Source of the DNA: an uncultured bacterium
GTDB lineage: Bacteria > Acidobacteriota > UBA890
NCBI GenBank assembly: GCA_937922775.1
Contig: CALAKE010000680.1
Location: forward strand, 1 to 5,269
DNA: 5,269 nucleotides
Reading direction: 5' to 3'
The stretch's first letter is position 1. Each line of letters opens with the position of its first letter. Below, one piece after another: positions 1 to 5,269 of the stretch. Below the pieces are notes generated by a model, which had not been told where the DNA came from, ran no database searches, and saw only the letters and a program-made list of their open reading frames with translations. Made by a program: the position numbers and the translations under genes.

Positions 1-1226
1 TCGACCTGGTAGAGCTCAGCAGTGGGTTGGTTGAGAATCGTCGACCAGGTCAGGCCCCCATCCCGGGTAACGTTGGCGCCGCCGTCGTTCGACTGAACCA
101 TGATGTTCGGGTCATCTGGATTGATCCAGAGGTCATGGTTGTCGCCGTGTGGCGTCGATCCTCGTTGCCAGGTCACCCCGCCATCCGTGGACTTGAAATA
201 TCCCTCGGCCTGCGCCCACAGCATGTCGGGATCCTGCGGGTTGGCGTCGAGATTGTTGTAGTAGAAGGGGCGATTGCGCATCGGCTGGTAGTCGCTGACG
301 TGGCGCCATGTGGCACCGCGATCGTCGGAGCGAAAGAGCCCGCCCTCGTCGGCGGGCGCCTCGATCAGCACGTACACGCGATTCGGGTCGGCCGCCGAAA
401 CCGCGAGATCGGACTTCCCTCGCAGGCCGCCAGGCAAACCATTCGATAGCTGCTCCCAGGTATCGCCTCCATCGCCGGACTTGTAGACCCCACTTTCTGA
501 CTCATCGCCGCTGATGATGGTCCACGGCTTTCGCTCGGCCCGCCACATGGAGGCGTAGATCTCGTCGGGGTTGTCAGGAGCGAACTCGAGGTCAACGGCA
601 CCGGTCTTGTCAGAAACGAAAAGAACTAGTTCCCAGGAGGAGCCGCCATCGCGAGTGCGATAGACGCCACGCTCGGGATTGGGCGCGAACGGGTTACCGA
701 TGGCCGCCACGTAGACGAGGTCGGGATTCTCGGGGTGGATCAGCACGGCACCGCTGTTGCCCGTGTACTCCAGCCCGACATGCTCCCAGCTCCTGCCCGC
801 GTCGGTCGACTTGTAGACGCCCTTGCCGATAATCACGTTGCTGCGCATGCCGTCAGATCCGGTCGATACGTAGACGATGTTCGGGTCTGAATCGGCAACA
901 CGAATGGCACCAATCGAGCCAGTGGCGAAATAGCCGTCCGAAATCGGATACCAGGTCTGACCGTAGTCGGTCGTCTTCCACACTCCGCCACCTGTGGCTC
1001 CTTGATAGAAGGTCGAGGGTTGCGCACGGTGCCCCGCAACCGCCGTCGCGCGGCCGCCGCGGGATGGGCCGACCATTCGGTACTCGAGCCCAGCGAACAT
1101 ATCCGGATAGATCCCGGCTTGCGCTCCTGGGCCTCCGGATGGAAGTGAGGGCTGGCCGATCAAGGTACCGGCCTGCGACACCATCAGAAATGACAGAGCA
1201 ATTGCGACTACGAGCTTCATCCGCAT
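1..1226 (-). CDS. Secreted VPS10/sortilin-type Asp-box (BNR) beta-propeller protein, N-terminal part
   Basis: This is the first 408 residues of an exported beta-propeller protein; the frame stays open to the left edge, so the C-terminus is missing. Residues 1 to about 25 form a signal peptide (MRMK, then a hydrophobic stretch ending near SQAG), which points to the periplasm or outside. Seven Asp boxes of the form S/T-x-D-x-G-x-S/T-W have their Asp at residues 87, 142, 193, 252, 302, 348 and 389, so they mark successive propeller blades. Other family-like segments are YRMVGPSRGGRA (49-60) and HGDNHDLWINPDDPN (360-374). The ATG at 1226 is chosen over the one at 1220 because AGGAGG (1241-1236) lies 9 nt before it. 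Such proteins are commonly about 1000 residues and are often labelled glycosyl hydrolase or sialidase-like because of the Asp boxes. No catalytic residues can be assigned here, so enzymatic activity is unproven; a ligand-binding or peptidase-associated role is equally possible. The family call is firm, the function is not. Confidence 0.9.
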   Translation of the reverse strand, partial: MRMKLVVAIALSFLMVSQAGTLIGQPSLPSGGPGAQAGIYPDMFAGLEYRMVGPSRGGRATAVAGHRAQPSTFYQGATGGGVWKTTDYGQTWYPISDGYFATGSIGAIRVADSDPNIVYVSTGSDGMRSNVIIGKGVYKSTDAGRSWEHVGLEYTGNSGAVLIHPENPDLVYVAAIGNPFAPNPERGVYRTRDGGSSWELVLFVSDKTGAVDLEFAPDNPDEIYASMWRAERKPWTIISGDESESGVYKSGDGGDTWEQLSNGLPGGLRGKSDLAVSAADPNRVYVLIEAPADEGGLFRSDDRGATWRHVSDYQPMRNRPFYYNNLDANPQDPDMLWAQAEGYFKSTDGGVTWQRGSTPHGDNHDLWINPDDPNIMVQSNDGGANVTRDGGLTWSTILNQPTAELYQV

Positions 1227-1235
1227 GGCTACGCG

Positions 1236-1241
1236 CCTCCT
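1236..1241 (-). promoter_or_regulatory. Ribosome binding site of the VPS10-type gene
   Basis: The minus strand reads AGGAGG here, a perfect anti-Shine-Dalgarno match, 9 nt before the ATG at 1226. It decides the start between the two in-frame ATGs at 1226 and 1220, the second being 15 nt away. Confidence 0.75.
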
Positions 1242-1330
1242 GGAGGGCAATCGGACGAGATAGTGGAGTTGGTAGCGCGGACCCCATCGACAGCTAGCTT
1301 CACGACCGTCGAGCAGGCCAGGCTAGCCCG

Positions 1331-1359
1331 AATCTAACCCCGCAGGGAAGCAGAGGCAA
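1331..1359 (-). promoter_or_regulatory. Possible promoter for the VPS10-type gene
   Basis: In the 167-bp spacer (1227-1393) the minus strand has TTGCCT (1359-1354, 4/6 match to the -35 consensus), a 17-bp spacer, and TAGATT (1336-1331, 4/6 to the -10 consensus). Transcription would begin near 1324, about 98 nt before the start codon. The match is modest and such pairs arise by chance. Read-through from the permease gene, on the same strand, is the alternative; I see no convincing terminator in this spacer. Confidence 0.3.
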
Positions 1360-1393
1360 CGGTAGCGACCTGGGCACTGGAGATAACGCACGC

Positions 1394-4237
1394 TTATTCG
1401 TCCCTGAGCGTATCCATCGGGTCGAAGCGAGTTACCCGGCATGCCGGGACAACGCAGGCGACCAGCGCGGCGGTCAAGAGCAGGGCGCAGCCCCCGCCCA
1501 CGGCCATGGGATCGAACGCACCCACTCCGTAACTCGACACCTCACCCAAGATTGCGATGGGTATCACGAAAAGCATTCCGATGATCAGCCCATAGACAGC
1601 GAGCCGCATGCCATCGCCCACAACGAGTCGAAACACCTGCGCCGGATGAGCCCCGACCACCTGGCGAATGGCCATCTCGCGACGACGCTGGGTCACAGCA
1701 AAGGAGACGATGCCGTAGATCCCGATCGTCGCCAAAGCCAAACCGAATACCCCGCCGTAGGCCAGAAAGCGGGATCCGGCCCGCAGGATGCTGTACTGGA
1801 ATGAAATCAGCTCTCGGACGGTCGTTGGCGTGACCAACGTGGTCTCGTCGGGCACCCTCTCGACCTCACGCCAGAGAGCAGGTAGAGCTGCCTCGCTACC
1901 GGCACGCGACTTCGCGCTGAGAATCACGATCTGCGCATATCCCTGATAGAAGGCAGTCCAGAAATAGGGCTGTTGTCCCGTTTCTATGTCATTGAATTGG
2001 CCGTCTCGGATCACCCCCACGACACCGAAAGAACGTGTCTGCCCACGGTACGGGCCATCGACATCATGATCGGTAATGGTGAACTGCTCTCCAAGCCCGT
2101 CCCGACCAGGCCAGTAGCGCTCGACGAACGACTCGTTCACAACTGCTACGAGCGGAGCCCCGGAGGTATCGCTCTCTTCGAACGTCCTCCCCCGCAGGAG
2201 CTCCATATCGAGCATCTCCAGGTAGCCGGGGGTCACGGAGTTGAAGCTGAAGGTCATCGACTCGTCCTGACCACGCTCGTAGCCAGGCACGGCGATCTCG
2301 GCCTCGGAAATGGCCGCAAACAGCGAGCCCTCGATGCTACGTGACAGATGCGCCTCCTCGATGTCGGGCAGCGCTGCCAGCTCCGTGCGGAGGTTTCGCA
2401 GATACTGCATTCCGGCCTCGGGTGAGTAGCGCTCCTCGGGGAGAATTTTCGACATCACCGCAACGCCGCTGGGGTCGAAGCCGAGCTCGACGGAAGCAGC
2501 CTCTTGAGCGCTGCGGAAGAGCAATCCCGCCGCCACCACGAAAACCAGAGATGCCGCGACCTGCCCAATCACCAAGAGATTGCGCAACCCGAAGCGACGA
2601 GACCTTTTGCCCAGACCCAAATCGACTTTGAGTGAGGGCATCAGGCCGGGTTTGGAGCCGGCCAGGGCGGGAGTCAATCCGAACAGAATACAGGCGAAGG
2701 CCGACAGGAGAATGGAAAACACCAGGACCCTGGAATCCAGGGTGAAGTCGAATGTCAGCGGCAAATCGACCGGCAACTGAACCACGCTCAGGCTGTGAGA
2801 CGCCACTCGAGCGAAAAGAACTCCAAGAGCACATCCAGCGGATGCCAACAACAGGCTCTCGGCCAGCAGCATCGCCACGAGCTTGCGCCGTGCCGCCCCC
2901 AAAGCCAACCGAACCGCCATCTCATGACGCCGCATACCGGCACGTGCCAGCAGGAGGCTAGCAACGTTCGAGCAGGCGATGAGCAACACCACTCCCGTCG
3001 CTCCCATCAGCACGAAAGAGAATCCACCCAGCACAGCGGTGAACTCCGGCGGCAGGCGGGACTCCTCCTCGGAGACTACCGCCAGGGTCAGCGCGCGTCC
3101 CGCCTCGTCCTCCCACTCCTGTCCGTATTCCTCATGCAGACGATCGGCGAGGACAGAGAGCTCGGCATCCACCTGCTCGAGCGATGCGCCGTCCGAGAAA
3201 CGCCCGAGCACCCAGAAATCCCGGTGCGTGCGATTCGACAATCTCGCCGGAGTAGCGTGATAGACACCACCCGGAGTGCCGAGGGGAACCCAGACGTCGA
3301 CCTTGATGCCCAGGAAACGGCTTGTCATGCCCTCGGGTGCGACACCGATTACCGTCCACGGGTGCCCGTCGAGCACAACGGCTTGCCCCAGCGCACTGTG
3401 GCTGCCATTGAACCAATCCTGCCAAAGGTGGTAGCTGAGGATGACAACGTGCTCGGCGCCACCGATTTCTGTCTCGTCCTCCCGAAACGACCTGCCCACG
3501 GCCATCGGCACGCCGAGAACGTCGAAGTAGTTGCCCGTAACGATCTCCCCGGCCAGCCTGCGTGTGCCGCTCTCGCCACCGAACTCTCCGAGGCGTAAGA
3601 CCCCCAGTCGATAGGCAGCCAGATCCGAAATCGACCCGGCCTGTTCTTCCATATCCAAGAAATCGGGGAATGATGTCGGGCCGTGCGTCCCGCTCTCGCC
3701 GGCACGGGTGTAGATCGAGGCCAGCGTCTCGGGCGAGCTCACCTCCACCGTCGTCCGGAAGAGCATGGCGTTGGTCACCGTAAAAGCGGTAGTGACGGAG
3801 CCGATTCCGAGCCCCAGCGAAACGATGATGATGGCAACCACCAGCGGGCTCTTCTTCCGTGATCTGAAGGCGAAGTAGAAGTTGCTCAGAAAGTCGGGCA
3901 TCGAAACACTCCACGATCGTTGGCCCGCAAACGCATCAGGAACATGTTGCCCTGAGGCCGGAACAGAACGGTTCCTGCCTAGATCCGGGGCCGGGGAGCG
4001 CTGGGTCTTCGGGCGAGTTGGTAGATTGGGGAAAAAGCGGCGGCGCAGGCCCGGCACGATGGCCTTCCTCGCCTGCCAACGATACCAACGACGCGATTGG
4101 ACGTAGCCGATCTCCTCCTGCCGGCGGGCGAGCTCCTCGTCGAGGTCCGCGAGAATGAATCTGCGGTCCCTACGGTCGGTAACCGCTGCCAGAACCAGCC
4201 TGGCAAGACGAGGTGGCACGACCGGAATCCTGCTCAT
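1394..4237 (-). CDS. ADOP-type (FtsX/MacB-like) ABC transporter permease with N-terminal prefix domain
   Basis: This complete 947-residue inner-membrane protein has the layout of the acidobacterial duplicated orphan permeases. Residues 1 to about 70 are a cytoplasmic, Arg-rich prefix domain (PPRLARLV, FILADLDEEL, RRWYRWQARK) seen in permeases paired with PadR. A Pro/Arg/Ser-rich linker leads to TM1 (about 131-158). A first MacB-like periplasmic domain follows (about 160-400; SFPDFLDM, GNYFDVLGVP, DVWVPL). The first FtsX unit has helices near 405-431, 455-477 and 503-526 and the signature RRHEMAVRLALGA (436-448). A further helix (553-574) and a second periplasmic domain (about 575-820; PGYLEMLDMELLRGRTF) lead to a second FtsX unit with helices near 823-847, 878-900 and 912-934, repeating the signature as RRREMAIRQVVGA (851-863). 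The C-terminus RFDPMDTLRDE is typical. The family acts in MacB-like mechanotransmission or efflux with an ATPase; none is encoded in the window, so partner and substrate are unknown. The start codon overlaps the padR stop (ATGA), so translation is probably coupled; no strong Shine-Dalgarno is visible. The prefix domain supports this start over Met113 (3901). Confidence 0.95.
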   Translation of the reverse strand: MSRIPVVPPRLARLVLAAVTDRRDRRFILADLDEELARRQEEIGYVQSRRWYRWQARKAIVPGLRRRFFPNLPTRPKTQRSPAPDLGRNRSVPASGQHVPDAFAGQRSWSVSMPDFLSNFYFAFRSRKKSPLVVAIIIVSLGLGIGSVTTAFTVTNAMLFRTTVEVSSPETLASIYTRAGESGTHGPTSFPDFLDMEEQAGSISDLAAYRLGVLRLGEFGGESGTRRLAGEIVTGNYFDVLGVPMAVGRSFREDETEIGGAEHVVILSYHLWQDWFNGSHSALGQAVVLDGHPWTVIGVAPEGMTSRFLGIKVDVWVPLGTPGGVYHATPARLSNRTHRDFWVLGRFSDGASLEQVDAELSVLADRLHEEYGQEWEDEAGRALTLAVVSEEESRLPPEFTAVLGGFSFVLMGATGVVLLIACSNVASLLLARAGMRRHEMAVRLALGAARRKLVAMLLAESLLLASAGCALGVLFARVASHSLSVVQLPVDLPLTFDFTLDSRVLVFSILLSAFACILFGLTPALAGSKPGLMPSLKVDLGLGKRSRRFGLRNLLVIGQVAASLVFVVAAGLLFRSAQEAASVELGFDPSGVAVMSKILPEERYSPEAGMQYLRNLRTELAALPDIEEAHLSRSIEGSLFAAISEAEIAVPGYERGQDESMTFSFNSVTPGYLEMLDMELLRGRTFEESDTSGAPLVAVVNESFVERYWPGRDGLGEQFTITDHDVDGPYRGQTRSFGVVGVIRDGQFNDIETGQQPYFWTAFYQGYAQIVILSAKSRAGSEAALPALWREVERVPDETTLVTPTTVRELISFQYSILRAGSRFLAYGGVFGLALATIGIYGIVSFAVTQRRREMAIRQVVGAHPAQVFRLVVGDGMRLAVYGLIIGMLFVIPIAILGEVSSYGVGAFDPMAVGGGCALLLTAALVACVVPACRVTRFDPMDTLRDE

Positions 4238-4575
4238 TGCCTGTCGGGTCCCGCAGCTTGCGAGAGCGGAACACCGTCCATCATGCGTCGCAGCATCTCG
4301 GTGGAATGGCTCAGCGCCTCTTGCCCCCGCGGGGTAAGGCTGCAGTACTTCCTCGCACGCCCCCTCTGACCGGGCTGCGGCTCGACCAGGTCGACGTCGA
4401 TCATCTGCTTTTCACCGAGGCGTGCAAGCGTCGCATAGAGCGCGCCGATCGAGATCGGTCGGCCGGTGCGCTCCTCGATCTCCCGGAGGATCGTGGCACC
4501 GTAGGCCTCATCACCGAGCCGCGCCACCGCGAGCATGACGTAGAGCTCGAACTCGGGAAGGAACTTGCCGGGCAT
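4234..4575 (-). CDS. PadR-family transcriptional repressor
   Basis: This complete 113-residue winged helix-turn-helix protein is of the PadR type, which binds DNA as a dimer and usually represses its own gene and neighbours. Residues 5-35 match the family N-terminus (FLPEFELYVMLAVARL, then AYGATILREIEERTGR). The recognition helix lies near 41-55 (ISIGALYATLARLG), including the characteristic GALY motif. The basic wing runs about 63-80 (QRGRARKY, SLTPRGQEAL). A short C-terminal helix (about 81-100) is left for dimerisation, as in small PadR proteins of about 110 residues. The ATG at 4575 is preceded by AGGAGG at 4591-4586, 10 nt upstream. Its TGA overlaps the permease ATG, so the two genes share one message and the permease is the probable target. 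The inducing signal is unknown; nothing in the sequence identifies a ligand. The family assignment is firm; repression of this operon is inferred from the arrangement. Confidence 0.95.
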   Translation of the reverse strand: MPGKFLPEFELYVMLAVARLGDEAYGATILREIEERTGRPISIGALYATLARLGEKQMIDVDLVEPQPGQRGRARKYCSLTPRGQEALSHSTEMLRRMMDGVPLSQAAGPDRQ

Positions 4576-4585
4576 CGGCTCTCAA

Positions 4586-4591
4586 CCTCCT
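4586..4591 (-). promoter_or_regulatory. Ribosome binding site of the padR-type gene
   Basis: The minus strand reads AGGAGG followed by T, 10 nt before the ATG at 4575. It supports that start codon and suggests efficient initiation at the head of the two-gene unit, in contrast to the overlapped permease start. Confidence 0.75.
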
Positions 4592-4639
4592 GCTGGATGG
4601 TCCTGTCAGCCGCTGTTCAGTAATGAGCGGCGACCCTTG

Positions 4640-4664
4640 AATACTCTACAAGCAATACTCTACA
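4640..4664. repeat. 11-bp direct repeat at the padR start point, likely operator
   Basis: AATACTCTACA occurs twice on the plus strand, at 4640-4650 and 4654-4664, with a 3-bp gap (period 14). On the transcribed-direction strand this reads TGTAGAGTATT. The copies would cover about -2 to +9 and +13 to +23 relative to the predicted start point, a position where a bound repressor would block initiation. PadR proteins usually autoregulate, so this is the best operator candidate. The copies are direct rather than inverted, while many PadR sites are dyads, so the mode of binding is uncertain. Confidence 0.5.
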
Positions 4665-4668
4665 TACG

Positions 4669-4697
4669 AATATATTCTGCTCGGGTTTCGCTCTCAA
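4669..4697 (-). promoter_or_regulatory. Sigma70-like promoter of the padR-permease unit
   Basis: The minus strand carries TTGAGA (4697-4692, 5/6 match to TTGACA), exactly 17 bp, then TATATT (4674-4669, 5/6 match to TATAAT). It sits in a clearly AT-rich island within GC-rich DNA and points at padR. The start point would be near 4662, giving a leader of about 87 nt. The -10 element is inside a perfect 10-bp palindrome, GAATATATTC (4668-4677). The prediction rests on consensus match and position only. Confidence 0.65.
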
Positions 4698-4764
4698 GGA
4701 TAGGAACGCACGCGGACTGGAAAGGGTTCGTCCTCGCGACGAGCTCAGGTCAAGGATCGATCAT

Positions 4765-4774
4765 CTTGATCAAG
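4765..4774. repeat. 10-bp perfect palindrome next to the PLP-enzyme stop codon
   Basis: CTTGATCAAG is a perfect palindrome that directly abuts the TAG stop at 4777-4775. As RNA it would have almost no loop, and no U-run follows on the minus strand, so it is not a convincing intrinsic terminator. The remaining bases of the 4576-4774 spacer hold the padR promoter and repeat; nothing else is evident. Confidence 0.3.
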
Positions 4775-5269
4775 CTACTCGGACTTTGACCCGGCGACGC
4801 CAACCGTCGAGCGCGCCCTCATCTTCTGCAGGGCCTGATCGAGGTCGGCGATGACATCGTCCGGGTGCTCGCCTCCGACACAGAGTCGAATCAGATTCCC
4901 TGGGATGTTGGCCAGCCTGCGACCATCCTCGCCCTGCTGCTGGTGCGTCGAGATCGCCGGGATTGTCGCGACGCTCTTGATGCGACCGAGATCGGTAGCC
5001 CGCCAGATGCGCTGCAGCTCATCGAACACGATGCGCGCGTTTTCGCGCCCGCCTTCCACACAGAAGCTCATGAGGTGCCCATAGCGGTTGATCGGCTCGC
5101 CATACTGCGCGTCATGCTCGGCGTCCACCAACCACATGTAGCGACTGGCGAGATCGTGCAGAGGATGGTTGGGAAGTCCGAGATACTCGACTGTCTCGAC
5201 GTCGGGGTGGGACTCGAGGAACTCCGCCACTGCCTGCGTGTTGCGGCTCAGCATGTCCACCTTGCTGCG
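4775..5269 (-). CDS. PLP-dependent Cys/Met metabolism enzyme, C-terminal part
   Basis: This is the last 164 residues of a transsulfuration-type enzyme of the cystathionine gamma-synthase/lyase, methionine gamma-lyase and O-acetylhomoserine sulfhydrylase superfamily. The frame is open to the right edge, so the gene begins outside the window; the apparent GTG at 5260 is internal. The full family length is about 400 residues, so the PLP-binding lysine and the large domain are missing. Evidence is the small-domain pattern: SRNTQAVAEFLESHPDVETV, then YLGLPNHPLHDLA, then the strand with GHLMSFCVEGG. Next comes SVATIPAISTHQQQ, which takes the place of the usual S-x-G-x-x-E-S-L...TH region, and finally NLIRLCVGGEHPDDVIADLDQAL. 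The Arg of IRLCVG (codon 4888-4886) corresponds to the Arg that binds the substrate carboxylate in this family. Between the LA and GHLMSF segments is an acidic stretch (VDAEHDAQYGEPINRY) longer than in textbook members, pointing to a distinct subgroup. Which reaction it catalyses cannot be told from this part. Confidence 0.88.
   Translation of the reverse strand, partial: RSKVDMLSRNTQAVAEFLESHPDVETVEYLGLPNHPLHDLASRYMWLVDAEHDAQYGEPINRYGHLMSFCVEGGRENARIVFDELQRIWRATDLGRIKSVATIPAISTHQQQGEDGRRLANIPGNLIRLCVGGEHPDDVIADLDQALQKMRARSTVGVAGSKSE

Noticed and set aside
27..449. A 140-codon open frame on the plus strand
   Set aside because: It is antisense to the Asp-box protein, where repeated motifs maintain a clear coding frame on the other strand.
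853..1287. A 144-codon open frame on the minus strand overlapping the start of the VPS10-type gene
   Set aside because: It is in a different frame from the Asp-box protein, has no motif, and its span is explained by that gene and its leader.
1287..1312. TCGAC and GTCGA arms flanking AGCTAGCT as a hairpin in the permease to VPS10 spacer
   Set aside because: The arms are 5 bp with a 16-base interval and no U-run; such pairs are frequent by chance.
2795..3598. A 267-codon open frame on the plus strand
   Set aside because: It lies wholly antisense to the well-supported permease gene, shows no recognisable domain, and has the Arg/His/Pro-rich composition expected of a shadow frame in GC-rich DNA.
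3132..3914. A 260-codon open frame on the minus strand
   Set aside because: It is an out-of-frame reading of the permease coding sequence, whose own frame has continuous family motifs across the same bases.
4728..4742. A TCGTC/GACGA hairpin with a 5-base loop as a terminator for the PLP-enzyme gene
   Set aside because: The stem is only 5 bp and no U-run follows on the minus strand, so it does not meet the pattern of an intrinsic terminator.
4565..4789. A 74-codon open frame on the plus strand across the padR upstream spacer
   Set aside because: It spans the promoter and repeat, overlaps both flanking genes, has no domain, and no clear ribosome binding site was seen.

Overview
The window looks like chromosomal DNA from a GC-rich bacterium, most likely Acidobacteriota or a relative such as Gemmatimonadota. 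This rests on two gene types: a PadR regulator fused by overlap to a very long FtsX/MacB-type permease (the ADOP arrangement, typical of Acidobacteria), and a large secreted VPS10/sortilin-type Asp-box protein, a class abundant in the same groups. The assignment is inference from family knowledge; the window holds no marker gene.

All four genes lie on the minus strand, so the reading order is from high to low coordinates. At 5269-4775 is the C-terminal part of a PLP-dependent Cys/Met-metabolism enzyme. A 199-bp spacer (4576-4774) follows, with an AT-rich island that carries a good sigma70-like promoter and an 11-bp direct repeat at its start point. Next come a complete PadR-family repressor (4575-4234) and, overlapping it by the four bases ATGA, a complete 947-residue ABC-type permease (4237-1394). 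After a 167-bp spacer, the N-terminal 408 residues of a secreted seven-Asp-box (VPS10/BNR) protein run off the left edge (1226-1).

The PadR and permease genes form one transcription unit, and the repeat in front of it is a likely PadR operator. The permease has no ATPase gene beside it in the window, as expected for the orphan ADOP class. The PLP enzyme and the VPS10 protein are neighbours with no evident functional link. I see no mobile element, CRISPR array, tRNA or rRNA. I did not find a clearly new system. The most testable observation is the promoter and repeat architecture in front of padR.
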